Shown here piece by piece: positions 10,170-21,519 of a DNA stretch of 64,000 nt. Positions within the stretch are counted from its first letter, which is position 1; every line of letters starts with the position of its first letter. The DNA is from Macrothele yani (Eukaryota > Arthropoda > Arachnida > Araneae > Macrothelidae). The stretch is from positions 11,424,984-11,488,983 of the forward strand of contig CM077034.1 in the NCBI GenBank assembly GCA_039090855.1, given 5' to 3'. The translations under genes were made by a program, and so were the position numbers. The notes beneath the pieces were generated by a model that was not told the DNA's origin, made no database searches, and saw only the letters and a list, made by a program, of their open reading frames with translations.

Positions 10170-11870
10170 TATATTTTCTTGTATATGAGATCCATCTTTC
10201 GTTCTTTCTGTTTGGCAAAGTAATTTATTATATGGTCATACCATGTCTGTTCTGCTTCCATCCTCTTCACAAGCGCCTTTTTTTTTTGATTGGAGGTTTA
10301 ACGACCACCGTGAGCAACTCAATGGGCTATAAGCAGTCGCCCGTCCCTAATTTAGGGTCACTGGATCCAGGGAAGGGAGAGAGCCAGTGCCGTGAGACAA
10401 ACACAACATCGATGCCCGACCGGGATTCGAACCCGAACCCCTTACGGACGAATGACCAGAGGCCAGCGCCTTAGACCACTGCACCACCGGGGCGGCCAAG
10501 CGCCTTCTCGATGGACAGAACTGATAAACTTGACAACCTTTCTTGCCCAATGGAGTTTCTCTTGTAGTTTTTATCCTCTTCAGGCACGAGAAACTGCGTT
10601 CCACAGAGGCCGATGTTGCAGGAATTGTTGCTACGAGGGAAAGAAGTCTAAATAGCTCTTGCAGTGCCTGTGCTAGATAATTATTGTATGTGGCAGATAG
10701 AAGTTCTGTTGTACTTTTGGCATTGTTCCACTGATCTCTGTCTGAATACAGAACCTGCAGCGCATTATGCAGTTTGGTGCTGTCAAAGTATTTTTCATAA
10801 GTTTGAAGCAGAGCTTTAAAACAGTGTTCAGGAAAAATTCCAGAATGATCTTCAAAGCAGTGTACTTCGACCAGCTGAAGAAATTTTAATTTCTCAATGT
10901 CAGAAAACCGTCATTTTAACTGAGTTGTAATATTGTCTATTACCTCATAATACAGTCTTCTGTATTGCACGGTGGCTGGAATATCATTGCTTCCTTTAAA
11001 TATTTTATTTGGAGAACCAACCTCACTGCACACGTTATGATAGAGACCATCAAACTGTCTCTGATCTCGAAAGTACAACAATTTTTCACATAAGCCAGTA
11101 ATTCGTTTGTTGCAAAATGTAACATCGGAACTATTTGGTTGCAGTACAGAGAAAGTAACCTCAGTTAAATCAAATATTTTTTTTATATGAGAAGAGAAGA
11201 AAAACGAAATTAAAATCTTGGAGCTATCGTTTTAGTCCTGCTGCTTTGTGAATTGTCTCATCATCATAGTTGGAATCATCCTCAATTTTTTCAAATACTT
11301 CAGTTAGCAGACACCTATGGTCAGCTATGGTAGACACTGAACGAGATTTGAAGTTCCACCTGGTCTGAGATACACGAGGTGGTCTGGGTCCACCAACAGA
11401 TTCTAGTAAATGAACACGCTTTGTCGATTTGGAAAAGAATTCACAAATTGCATTTAAATTTGCAAAAAATACGTGATTCCTTCAACACTGATGCTGCTCT
11501 GCTCAAAACTAAGTTCAGCCTGTGTGCGTAGCAGTGAACAAATAATGCTTAAGGGGCATCACACTTCACTTTTGCTTGCAATCCATTCAGCTCCGATGCC
11601 CTCACTGCTGCGCCATCACATGTCTGTGCAACTAGTTTTTCTTTGTAGCTAAATCTTTCCAGCTTACTATCCAGTAATTCTTTAAGCGAAGTAGCACACC
11701 GATCAGAACTTACGTCAAAAAATCCCAAAAATCTTTCTACTGGTACTCCATCTTTCACGAATCGAAATCGAAATATAATTGATACTTGTGCATGGGAGCC
11801 AGTGGTGGCTCGTAATAAGCTGAGATGGGGGGGGGGGGGGGGTCTGCATCTCGATTTTGTAGATATCACT
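10170..11870 (-). pseudogene. hAT transposase pseudogene, ZMYM1-like lineage
   Basis: On the minus strand: GVPVERFLGFFDVSSD and LVAQTCDGAAVRASELNGLQ (11869-11549) are the central RNase-H-like region typical of zinc-finger-MYM-type-1-like hAT proteins. A frame-broken stretch resembling LNLVLSRAASVL then RIFFANLN follows (about 11540-11400). The C-terminal dimerisation motif SVERSFSCLKRIKT is at about 10560-10610, and a short tail ends with TAA at 10170. A SINE-A copy interrupts the C-terminal domain, and there are stops and frameshifts throughout. The protein would cut and paste a hAT DNA transposon. The N-terminal zinc finger is absent and the 5' edge ends in a G-run at 11826-11842. Confidence 0.85.
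10280..10496 (-). mobile_element. SINE-A inside the hAT pseudogene
   Basis: Near-consensus copy flanked by the 10-bp duplication CAAGCGCCTT (10270-10279 and 10497-10506). It split the hAT dimerisation domain, so it is younger than the hAT insertion. Confidence 0.92.
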
Positions 11871-11934
11871 TCGAATAAGCTAAGTTACTGAGCCTTTGCT
11901 GATGCTGTCCTTTTAATAACATATATATGTTCAA

Positions 11935-14223
11935 TTTCATTTGTCGTCCCATTTGGATGTCTCCATGTCCATTTCTTGTGTGGCTTTTTCTTGAAAAAGG
12001 AGTTCAAGATTAAAAACCCTTCTGCCTCTGTAAACTCAACGAGAGTATTTCCACGCTGGTTTCTGTGCTAAACAAGTTCAACACAGGTAGTGACCATAGA
12101 TTGGTGAGATGTAAGATGCACCTCAACTCTAATCTCGAACGTGGCAAGCTCATAAGATAAACAAAGTGTATTGAGATAACCAGCCTTAAAAAACACCATA
12201 ATACCTTCAAGTTGGAACTGAAGAACAGATTCTCTGCTTTAGAAATCTTAACATCGGAAGAAGTGGATATTTCTGAAGTTAACAGAAAAGTAACCAAAGC
12301 TCTTATGGAAAAAGCAACAAAATTAGCTGGGTCTAAGAACAAGTTGCATGTGAACAAATTATCAGGAAAAACCAAAATGCTGATGCAAAAAAGAAAGATG
12401 AGGACAACTAAAGAAGATGTGACTTCGAAAGTGGAATATATAGAGCTATGCAAGACAGTAAGGAAAAGTATCACTGAAGACGTAAGGAAATTCAACTGTG
12501 AACTAGTAAGGAAAGCAATTGAAAACAACCAAAGCCTAACGATAGCAAAGGGACATCTCAGTAAGGGAAAAAAACAGATTATGGCACTGAGAAAAGAAGA
12601 TGGTTCTGTAACAAGAAATAGAGGCGAAATTATGACAAGAGTGAAAGATTTCTACTCCAAATTATATGAAAGGGATGATACATGTACTCCAGACATCATG
12701 AAAGGTACCAGTACCAGAGTTCTTCCAGTCCTCCCAGCAGAAGTTGCACATGCAATCAAGAACATGAAGCAGGGGAAAAGCTCCAGGAGAAGGTGGAATT
12801 ACTGTAGACATCACACAAGAAGCAAGTGGAGAAATCGAAACAGTACTCGCCCTAAATTTTCACTCGATGCCTTAATGAACGGAAGATTCCTGAGGATTGG
12901 AACAACGCTACAATGATCCTGCTACATAAAAAAGGTGACATTGAGGATCTTAGGAATTAGACCTTTCAGCCTCCTATCAGTGGTTTATAAAATCTTCACT
13001 AAAGTTCTTTCACACCTCTTGCAGGTAACACTGGACATGGCTCAGCCGAGAGAACAAGCTGCATTCAGGAGTGGCTACAGCACAATGGATCATATCCACA
13101 TACTGAGAGAACTAATTGAAAGAGCGAGGGAATATGAACTTCCATTGTGCATGGCTTTTATCGATTTATGAAAAAGCCTTTGATTCGGTGAAACCATCAG
13201 CAGTTACAATGGCTTTGAAAATCCTGCGGTATTGAAGATGCATACATTAATGTTATTAATAACATTTATGAAAATGCAAGTGCAAAGATTCGGCTGTTTG
13301 AAAATACAACACCCATAAAAATTGGAAAGGAGTGAGACAAGGTGACACCATATCTCCGAAGCTCTTTAATGCCACATTGGAATATGTCTTTCAATCACAG
13401 AACTGGTAAAACAAAGGGATATAAAGATTAATGGAGATTATGTAACCCACCTTCGTTTTGCTTATGACGTAGTCAATCAGAGCTGCACAGTATGATCCAG
13501 GAACTTGCTGACAAGAGTAAAGAAGTGGGATTGAAAATGAACTTTCAGAAGACAAAAGCGATGTTCAATGCTTTTACAAGAAATGAAGATTTATCGATTG
13601 ATGGAGAAAAGCTGAAGATAACAGACACGTACCTTTATCTTGGACAGCAGATATCAAGTGAGGGTCACATTGATGAAGAAATTAATCGGCATACAAAACT
13701 TGCCTGGAGAGCTTTTGGAAGAAACAGCATAATTTTCAAGAGCAATATGCCATTATGTCTTAAAAGAAAAGTGTTTGATCAATGCATCCTTCCAGTGCTT
13801 ACGTATGGTGCAGAGACGTGGACCTTAACTAAAAGAGACATACAAAGGCGGCAGACAACTCAAAGCAGCATGGAGAGGTGCATGCTTGGTGTTGTAACCG
13901 GGAGAGATACGAACAGGAACTCGTGGATCCGAAAAATAACAAGAGTGGAAGACATCATGATCAGAGTAAAATCCCTGAAATGGCAATGGGCTGGACATAT
14001 TGCCAGAAGGACAGAACATCGATGGACAGCTGAAATTTTAGACTGCATTCCAAGGGACAGGAAAAGACCCAGAAGAAGACCACGTGGGATATGGGTGGAT
14101 GAAATTCGAAAGTATGCGGGAGTGACATGGAGGAGACTGGCACAAGACAGACCGTTGTGGATGAAACTTCGGGAGACCTTCGTACAGCAGTAGATTGATA
14201 ATGGTTGACAATGATGATGATGA
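11935..14223 (+). mobile_element. RTE copy C, 5'-truncated with inverted 5' segment
   Basis: 11935-12067 matches the RTE in minus orientation (CTTGTGTGGCTTTTTCTTGA region). From 12068 to 14223 the element runs in plus orientation and ends in a (GATGAT)n tail next to (AT)n. The switch at about 12067 is the signature of twin priming. The coding frames are broken: 12212-12916, 12935-13171 and 13492-14193. The motif FADDV has decayed, so this copy is dead. Confidence 0.88.
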
Positions 14224-14267
14224 TTATATATATATATTGATCGAAAGTGCTTTTTTTTACAGGAAAT

Positions 14268-14850
14268 TAATATTTAGATTTTATATTTAGCGATTGATAG
14301 GGAAAATGTAGAGGTACCGATACCTAAATTAGGCAACAGATATTAAGCGATGGCCACATATCCACATTTATGAAGAAAATAATCGACCTATAAAACTTGG
14401 TCGGATGCATTATTTCTTAAAAAGAAACTGGTTAATCGGTGCATCCTTCCAGTTCTTACCCATGGAGCACAGACATGGACCTCAACTAAAATAGACATAC
14501 AGATGTTGCAGACAACTGAAAGAAGCATGTAGAGATGCATGTTTGATGTTACCAGATAAGATACAAATAGAAACTCGTGGATCGGGAAAATGACAAAAGT
14601 GGAAGACATTATGATCAGAATCCCTGAAATTGCAATGAGATGGACATATTGCTAGAAGAAAGAGCCACTGACGGAGAGTTGAAATATTGAACTGGATAGC
14701 AAGGGAAAAAACAATACCCAGAAGATGACAAGGGGGAGATGGGTGCATGAAATTCGAAAGCATGAAAGAAACTGGCTCAAGGCAAACTGTTGTAGAAGAA
14801 GAAACTTGGAGACTTTCATCCAGCAGTGGATTGATGGTGGTTGCAAATTA
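14268..14850 (+). mobile_element. RTE fragment D, old and diverged
   Basis: Still recognisable as the RTE 3' end (GGCAACAGATATTAAGCGAT, then CATCCAGCAGTGGATTGATG), but with many indels relative to A, B, C, E and G. It is probably a much older insertion or a related subfamily. Confidence 0.75.
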
Positions 14851-14857
14851 TATATAC

Positions 14858-15127
14858 ATGGGAATGTTACTTGCATCTATGGCCTTGCAGAAACCCATTT
14901 CCAACTAGGTCTTTGTGGAAGTGAGAAAATGCAGAGTTTTTGCTGGTCCTTGATAAAGCCAAGGCTCAGTATTCTCGACACCTTCTACATTCAGTTGTTT
15001 TATTTTATTTTTTTATCTTTTCTCCTTCTACTCACACAGGTAGATACATAACCTTTTCTATGTTGTACTAGGTGTGAGTCAAAATTATATGTGTATTTTT
15101 TTGCTTAGGTATCTTCTTTATAGAATG
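14858..15127 (+). repeat. 5' pseudo-LTR of the Naiad element
   Basis: Begins GGGAATGTTACTTGCATCTA and ends near CTTCTTTATAGAA. Its twin is at 19423-19690, with only a few substitutions (for example ATATGTGTATT against ATTTGTATTT). Confidence 0.9.
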
Positions 15128-15471
15128 TGAATTCTGAATTTTCTAAACTGCTGCGTTGCGCGTTTTGATCTTCAGGTTATTTTGCAACCTTCGTTTTAAA
15201 TTCTAAAGTTTTTCCTTAGTCTTCAGTTTTGCTCTTAAGTAACTAATTTCAATTTATTATTTAGCAGCTCATGCGCAAATTCTAGTTGAAATGTTTTATT
15301 ATTTTTTTTTTATTACTATTTTTTTATTTGAGGTTTTTTTCATTTTCTAACTTTTTATTTTTAGTATGTTTTGGATGCAGCTTTTTGGAGTGTAGTTTAT
15401 ACTCGAGTTTGGTCTTTTCTTGGACTGCTTATTTCTAAAAGTTTTTCCTAGTTGGTTTGCTCAGAATTTGT

Positions 15472-18097
15472 ATGTTTTGGCCCAAGTGGAGTTCTAAGGA
15501 CGATGAAAGGATTGGAGGTCAGCTCAGATATTTTAAGTCCTCCCGCTCGGTTAGGCTAGCACCCTTTCCCATAGTGTATGAACTCGCTGGCAAAGGTAAT
15601 CTAAAGTTATGAAATGACAAACGTTGTTTGACATGTAAATCTGCAGATCCTAACCTGTATTCTTCTGTTGAGGATAATTGCTTCAACAAGTTTTGCAAAG
15701 CCTACAATACCATCTATAAGCTCACCTGTACTGTCTGCAACCTTAGCTATATTGGCCAAAGTAAAAATCCTCTTCATCTTAGGATTAATGGTCACAGGTC
15801 TCTAGTTAACAAGTTCTCTAATTCAGGAGTGAACCCCTCCACAAACGCCAACCAGTACTCTACCTTTGAATTAGAGCATTTCCATACTCATGGTTTTGAC
15901 AAAGTGAAAATAGAGGTACTACATATTATCCCTGACCTCTATGCTCGGCTAGAAACTGAATCCCTTGAAATTTTGCAGCATCAGTCTCTTTATCCCTATG
16001 GCCTTAATTCCACTCTATCTGACAATAAGCATAATCAGCATAAATTTTCAATTCGTGAACTCTTCTTTCTTGTTAATAATAAGAGCTGCTCTAGAGGTAA
16101 TAGAGGACAGAGGTTATTTCGCACATCAAGCAAAGTTGATTTTGCTAACTTGCTAAAAACTCTGGAAAGCTTTAAAACTGGCACTAATTTTGTTAAAAAT
16201 ACTTACAAAATTCTCAAGTCCTTCAAGCACTCTGTCCTTAAAAGGTTTTTCAAATTCTGGAATGAAACTGCTGACCATGTTGATAAGCATGTTTTTGCTT
16301 TGGTTCTGGATATTCTTAAACATATTCTTAAAGATAAAATTTCTCTTAAAGAATTTTCCAGTAATTTTGTTACCATCAGGTTTCTAAATAAAGCCTACGA
16401 TAATCTCAATGTAAGGAAGCTGTTCTACAATAATGCAATTTTTTTTCCCATCCACAGGCACCAGTCTATTGTAAGTTTTAAATATGTTAAGACCTTAGGG
16501 TCAATAGTTAAAAACTACAAACTTAACTCTTCGAGCTACATTCCTGTAATTACTACATGTTCTTGTGATGAACATAAAGAAACAGTTCACTATGATAAGA
16601 ATTACAACCATATTATCACCGGAAACTTGAGTTTTGTTGAAAATGAAAAGCTTAGGAATTTATTAGAGTATGGCTCTAAATTCAGACCTTCCTTCACAAT
16701 TTCCAAAGAAAGGATTCTTGAGAGCTTCACTCAAGATATAAATAGGTACATCGTAAAAACCAGTTTAACGTACAATCAGCCTATTGAGGCCTTCGCAGAA
16801 TGGAAATATAATATAATCAATAGCTTCACCGGTGAGTTGGCAGGTCTGGACTTTTGTTTCGACAGAAATCTCTTTTTCTCTGGAGAAGCTAAAAGGTCAC
16901 TCTCCAAACTACAAGACCAATTTATTTTTACCACTACGGATAAAGCTAGCAATAATTTTGCAATTATCTGTAAGAAGTTCTATTTTGAATTGTTAACTAT
17001 GGAACTCAATAATAGAGTAACATATGAGCCCGTAAGTTATTCTACCAAGCAGTTAGAAAATCGGTTTAAGGCATTCTTCAAGAAACTTAAAATTTCACAA
17101 ACTAGAAGATATGAGCCTGAATTTCCATTTCTTTTTGCAACGGTTAAGTTTCATAAGGATCCTGTGAAGTTCAGGTTCATAGCTAGTGGAGTAAGGAGTC
17201 ATAAAAAGAAAATAGATCTTGCTTTTGAAGATGTCTTAAAGAAGGTTTTGAAACACATTAGAAACTGTTCTAACTTAATGTACAGAGATTTTTGGATAAT
17301 TAATAATAATGCAGAAGTAATTTCTACTATACTCAAAGTTTGTCCCCTAGATATTAATAGTTATGATTTTGAAAACCTATATACTAATCTGCCTCTATCA
17401 GATATAATCACTACCTTTAAAGAGCTGTATGCAGAATTTAAACTTAACCAATTTGTTAATGTAGGAACTTGGAACTCTTATCTCAATTGCTGCATAAAAA
17501 ATAACCATATCTTATATAATAATACTCTCTATAAGCAAGTGAACGGTATTCCCATGGGAACATCAACGTCCACGAATATCGCTAATCTATTCCTGTTCAT
17601 TAAGGAATATAAATTCATTAAAAAATCACCCCACCTGCTCAGATAACTGCCTTTACACTTTTAGATATATTGATGGTCTGCTGTGTATCAATAATTCAGA
17701 AGTTATAGAGAGTGATTTTGATAATATCTATCCTAGCTCTCTTAACTTATGTAAAACCAACCACAGTAATCAGGAACTTGAGTTCCTAGACTTAAGCATT
17801 AAGCTCAACAGAGGTAACCCATCTATTAGCCTCTTTGATAAAAGAGTTAATTTTCCTTTCAAAGTAATTAAATATCTACACTGGAATAATAACATTTCAA
17901 CCAAAGTAATTGAGAATGTACTAATTTCTCAGGTCCTAAGAATTTCAAGAATTTGCAGCAACAATTTGGACTTCAATTACCACATTAATATACTATTAGA
18001 AAGTTTTCTAGAGAACGAAATTCCTTCTTCTTTCATCAAAAGAACTTTAAGAAAAATTATTCTGAATAATAGAGTAAGGTTGGCAGATCTGCTTTAA
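15472..18097 (+). pseudogene. Naiad GIY-YIG endonuclease-reverse transcriptase, apparent selenoprotein ORF
   Basis: Proposed start ATG at 15472, since the upstream frame is closed by TAA at 15436. The frame is open except for one TGA at 15610-15612 (codon 47). That TGA takes the place of the first Cys in the C-x4-C-x2-C motif usual before PLE-type GIY-YIG domains: here TGA, then NDKRCLTCK. Next come the GIY-YIG core (IYKLTC, LSYIGQSKNPLHLRINGHR, 15712-15800), an HFHTHG segment, the CxC motif (CSC, 16558-16566) followed by YNHIITGNL, and the RT with YDFENLYTNLPL (17362-17395) and GIPMGTSTST (17545-17575). A one-base shift in an A6 run at 17620-17625 moves the rest to the next frame, ending at TAA 18095-18097. 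Motif C reads YIDGLL (17666-17683), the second Asp being Gly. Read through both, it is about 875 codons. The shift and the Gly suggest this copy is inactive. Confidence 0.85.
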
Positions 18098-18107
18098 TTT
18101 TCTACAC

Positions 18108-18172
18108 AGTTAATAATATGATTCTGACCAATCAAAGCCGTAAGGAAGTTGGCTAGAGGATGCCTATTAACT
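18108..18172 (+). promoter_or_regulatory. SECIS-like element in the Naiad 3' UTR
   Basis: Begins 10 nt after the stop. Helix I is AGTTAATA (18108-18115) with TATTAACT (18165-18172). The 5' quartet strand ATGA (18118-18121) faces GATG (18159-18162), giving the tandem G.A pairs. Helix II is 18122-18131 with 18149-18158: ten positions, including two G-U pairs and one A-C mismatch. Twelve bases after ATGA is the unpaired AAA (18134-18136), then a mini-stem CC/GG around GTAA, a form-2-like apex. These are the conserved SECIS features (AUGA, spacing, AA, GA). Together with the in-frame TGA they argue for selenocysteine insertion. Folding was done by eye. Confidence 0.8.
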
Positions 18173-19422
18173 ACCTAAAGGAACCTTAGTGCTATGGATA
18201 TGACGGTCCTATTAAAACAAAAAAAAAATAATATAAACAAAATCACAAAAAAAGCTTAAAAATCTGTTTATAAAAGAAAATAAAAACAAATAAAAAAGAA
18301 AACTAGTTATTCATCACTAGGATAGCTATACTAAAAATAGTAAAACCAACATTAAAATTAATAAGATTCTGATTAATCTATAGAAGCTCACTAAGGTGAT
18401 TTAATACATGCAAAGATTATTAAATACACTGCTCGTGTATTTTATAATATTTCTCATGTATTCTGGAGAGTTAATTCTGCTCTTTCTGATCATACAGATC
18501 CACAGTCTTAAGTTTATATATTTTTTTCTCTGGTTAAAATCTCAGCGCGTTGGTTTCTTGCTGTATGAGGAGGCCATCAGCCCCACCCTCACTGCCCCCC
18601 AGCGACTAGGGAGTGGCGGAAGAGGTCAGCCTTGTTCTTCTCTTGTGAGGAGAAAAGTTTTTGTCACACAAGAGGTAAGCTCTCTTCCTTGTTTTTGGGT
18701 TCTAGGTTTTATAAGTTCAATGTTTGTACTTCATGTACTTTTTCTCTGTTGTTTTTTAGCTTTTCAGCTTTTAGGCATTGGTTTGTCTGTTAACATTTTT
18801 GCGGGTTTTAACTCTTTCTTTTCTTTGTAACTTTGAGCGTCTTTTGGGGTACCTAGGAACAGAAGATGGCTAAGCTTGTTCCTTTTCTATGCGCGTTTTT
18901 TCAAAGTAGTTAAGTTCTTAATAACTAATTAATTATACACTTAAAGCACTGCTGAAATACTTTGTACATATTGCAACTAACTGTTTAAGGTATATAACTT
19001 TCACAAAGTTTTCTTTAGTTAATTATTATCTTTAACTTATTCTCGTTTTCGTGCTGTCATAAGTTGTAGAGTAGGGGGTTTTAGACTCAAGTTTTCTTTC
19101 AAAAATCTGTTCGTTAAAAATTAATATTTCCTTTTTTAATTGCAATGTAAAAATTTGGATTTCTTTTGCATTGATTTTCAGGTTTAAATTCTCTCTCAAA
19201 CGAACTTGGCATTTCGTTATGGCTGAAAATCATTTCTAATTATTATGTCACTCTCACAGCTTGAGTTCTCTTTAATCTTCTTCTCTCTGTTTAATAGTAA
19301 CAGATGAAGAGCATGGGTCGGGCCAGGAAGGTTAATGGATGCAAGCGAAATTGTTAACTAGTGCTAGGTCATGCAACTCTACGGAGGACATGACATATAT
19401 ATATTTTTTAAACTATTTTAGG
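18173..19422 (+). other. Naiad 3' region between SECIS and second pseudo-LTR
   Basis: AT-rich, with no ORF bearing recognised motifs. A GC-richer block at 18560-18670 ends in ACAAGAGGTAAGC, which resembles a splice donor. PLE leaders can contain introns, so this may be 5' leader sequence of a downstream tandem copy. That is inference only. Confidence 0.4.
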
Positions 19423-19690
19423 TGGGAATGTTACTTGCATCTATGGCCTTGCAGAAACCCATTTCCAACTAGGTCTTTGTGGAAGTGAGAAAATGCAGAG
19501 TTTTTGCTGGTCCTTGATAAAGCCAAGGCTCAGTATTCTCGACACCTTCTACATTCAGTTGTTTTATTTTATTTTTTTATCTTTTCTCCTTCTACTCACA
19601 CAGGTAGATACATAACCTTTTCTATGTTGTACTAGGTGTGAGTCAAAATTATATTTGTATTTTTTTGCTTAGGTATCTTCTTTATAGAAC
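19423..19690 (+). repeat. 3' pseudo-LTR of the Naiad element
   Basis: Direct repeat of 14858-15127. After TATAGAAC it runs into CATGCTGTACG and a (TA)n tract where RTE copy E begins. Confidence 0.9.
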
Positions 19691-19711
19691 ATGCTGTACG
19701 TATATATATAT

Positions 19712-21481
19712 ATCATCATCATCATCATCATTGTCAACCATTATCAATCCACTGCTGGACGAAGGTCTCCCCAAGTTTCCTCCACAACGGTCTGTCTTGT
19801 GCCAGTCTCCTCCATGTCACCCCTGCATACTTTCGAATTTCATCCACCCATCTCCCATGTGGTCTTCTTCTGGGTCTTTTCCTGTCCCTTGGAATCCAAT
19901 CTAAAATTTCGGCTGTCCATCGATGATCTGTCCTTCTGGCAGTATGTCCAGCCCATTGCCATTTCAGGGATTTAACTCTGATCATGATGTCTTCCACTCT
20001 TGTCATTTTTCGGATCCACGAGTTCCTCTTCTTATCTCTCCTGGTTACACCAAGTATGCACCTCTCCATGCTGCTTTGAGTTGTCTGCAACCTTTGTATG
20101 TCTCTTTTAGTTAAGGTCCACGTCTCTGCACCATACGTAAGCACTGGAAGGATGCATTGATCAAACACTTTTCTTTTAAGACATAATGGCATATTGCTCT
20201 TGAAAATTATGCTGTTTCTTCCAAAAGCTCTCCAAGCAAGTTTTGTACGCCGATTAATTTCTTCATCAATGTGACCCTCACTTGATATCTGCTGTCCAAG
20301 ATAAACGTACGTGTCTGTTATCTCCAGCTTTTCTCCATCAATCGATAAATCTTCATTTCTTGTAAAAGCATTGAACATCACTTTTGTCTTCTGAAAGTTC
20401 ATTTTTAATCCCACTTCTTTACTCTTGTCAGCAAGTTCCTGGATCATACTCTGTAGCTCTGATGGGGTAGTTGCAAAAATGACTATGTCATCAGCAAAAC
20501 GAAGGTGGGTTAGATAATCTCCATTAATCTTTATCCCCTTGTTTTCCCAGCTCAGTGACTGAAAAACACCCTCCAATGTGGCATTAAAGAGCTTCGGAGA
20601 TATGGTGTCACCTTGTCTCGGTGAGGACAACTGAAGAAGATGTGACTTCCAAAGTGGAATATATAGAGCTATGCAAGACAGTACGAAAAAGTATCACTGA
20701 AGACGTAAGAAAATTCAACTGTGAACTAGTGAGGAAAGCAATTGAAAACAACCAAAGCCTAAAGATAGCAAAGGGACATCTCAGTAAGGGAAGAAAACAG
20801 ATTATGGCACTGAGAAAAGAAGATGGTTCTGTAACAAGAAATAGAGGCGAAATTTTGACAAGAGTGAAAGATTTCTACTCCAAATTATATGAAAGGGATG
20901 ATACATGCACTCCAGACATCATGAAAGATACCAGTACCAGAGTTCCTCCAGTCCTTCCAGCAGAAGTTGCACATGCAATCAAGAACATGAAGCGGGGAAA
21001 AGCTCCAGGAGAAGATGGAATTACTGTAGACATCATACAAGAAGCAAGTGGAGAAATCGAAACAGTACTCGCCCAAATTTTCACTCGATGCCTTAATGAA
21101 GGAAAGATTCCTGAGGATTGGAACACCGCTACAATGATCCTGCTACATAAGAAAGGTGACATTGAGGATCTCGGAAACTACAGACCTATCAGCCTCCTAT
21201 CAGTAGTTTATAAAATCTTCACTAAAGTTCTTTCACACCGCTTGAAGGTAACACTGGACATGGCTCAACCGAGAGAACAAGCTGGATTCAGGAGTGGCTA
21301 CAGCACAATAGATCATATCCATGTGCTGAGAGAACTAATTGAAAGAGCGAGGGAATATGAACTTCCATTGTGCATGGCTTTTATCGATTATGAAAAAGCC
21401 TTTGATTCGGTGAAACCATCAGCAGTTACAATGGCTCTGAAATCCTGCAGTATTGAAGATGCATACTTTAATATTATTAAT

Positions 21482-21493
<12 letters not shown>
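19712..21493. mobile_element. RTE copy E, head-to-head inverted (twin priming)
   Basis: 19712-20619 is the RTE 3' part in minus orientation with its (ATC)n tail, giving an open frame of about 298 codons (GDTISPKLF, FADDIVIFAT, ending VQQWIDNG). At about 20620 it flips to plus and reads from KVEYIELCKTVRK through FIDYEKAFDSV to the (TA)n tract at 21487-21517. So the upstream coding segment is inverted relative to the 3' end and the two parts together cover most of the polyprotein. (TA)n lies on both outer sides. Sequence is very close to A and G, so the insertion is recent. Confidence 0.9.

Positions 21494-21517
<24 letters not shown>

Positions 21518-21519
<2 letters not shown>

Larger units (their letters stand above)
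14858..19690 (+). mobile_element. Naiad-type Penelope-like element with pseudo-LTRs
   Basis: A direct repeat of about 268 bp (14858-15127 and 19423-19690, nearly identical) brackets a 4.3-kb interior coding for a GIY-YIG endonuclease followed by a reverse transcriptase. The repeated ends fit the pseudo-LTR organisation of PLEs, made by partial tandem copies. The order GIY-YIG, CxC motif, RT is the permuted order described for the Naiad clade, whereas classical Penelope elements have a C-terminal endonuclease. Both ends lie next to short AT microsatellites (14848-14857 and 19699-19712), which agrees with the reported insertion bias of Naiads. Confidence 0.88.

Noticed and set aside
9111..11815. 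CAGTGGCGGCCCGTGA (9111) and CAGTGGTGGCTCGTAA (11802) as the two ends of the ZMYM1-like hAT
   Set aside because: Both are in the same orientation instead of inverted, and no 8-bp target duplication was found, so they cannot be paired as element ends.
15607..15795. Minus-strand ORF opposite the Naiad endonuclease
   Set aside because: Antisense shadow of the GIY-YIG coding sequence, with no independent motif.
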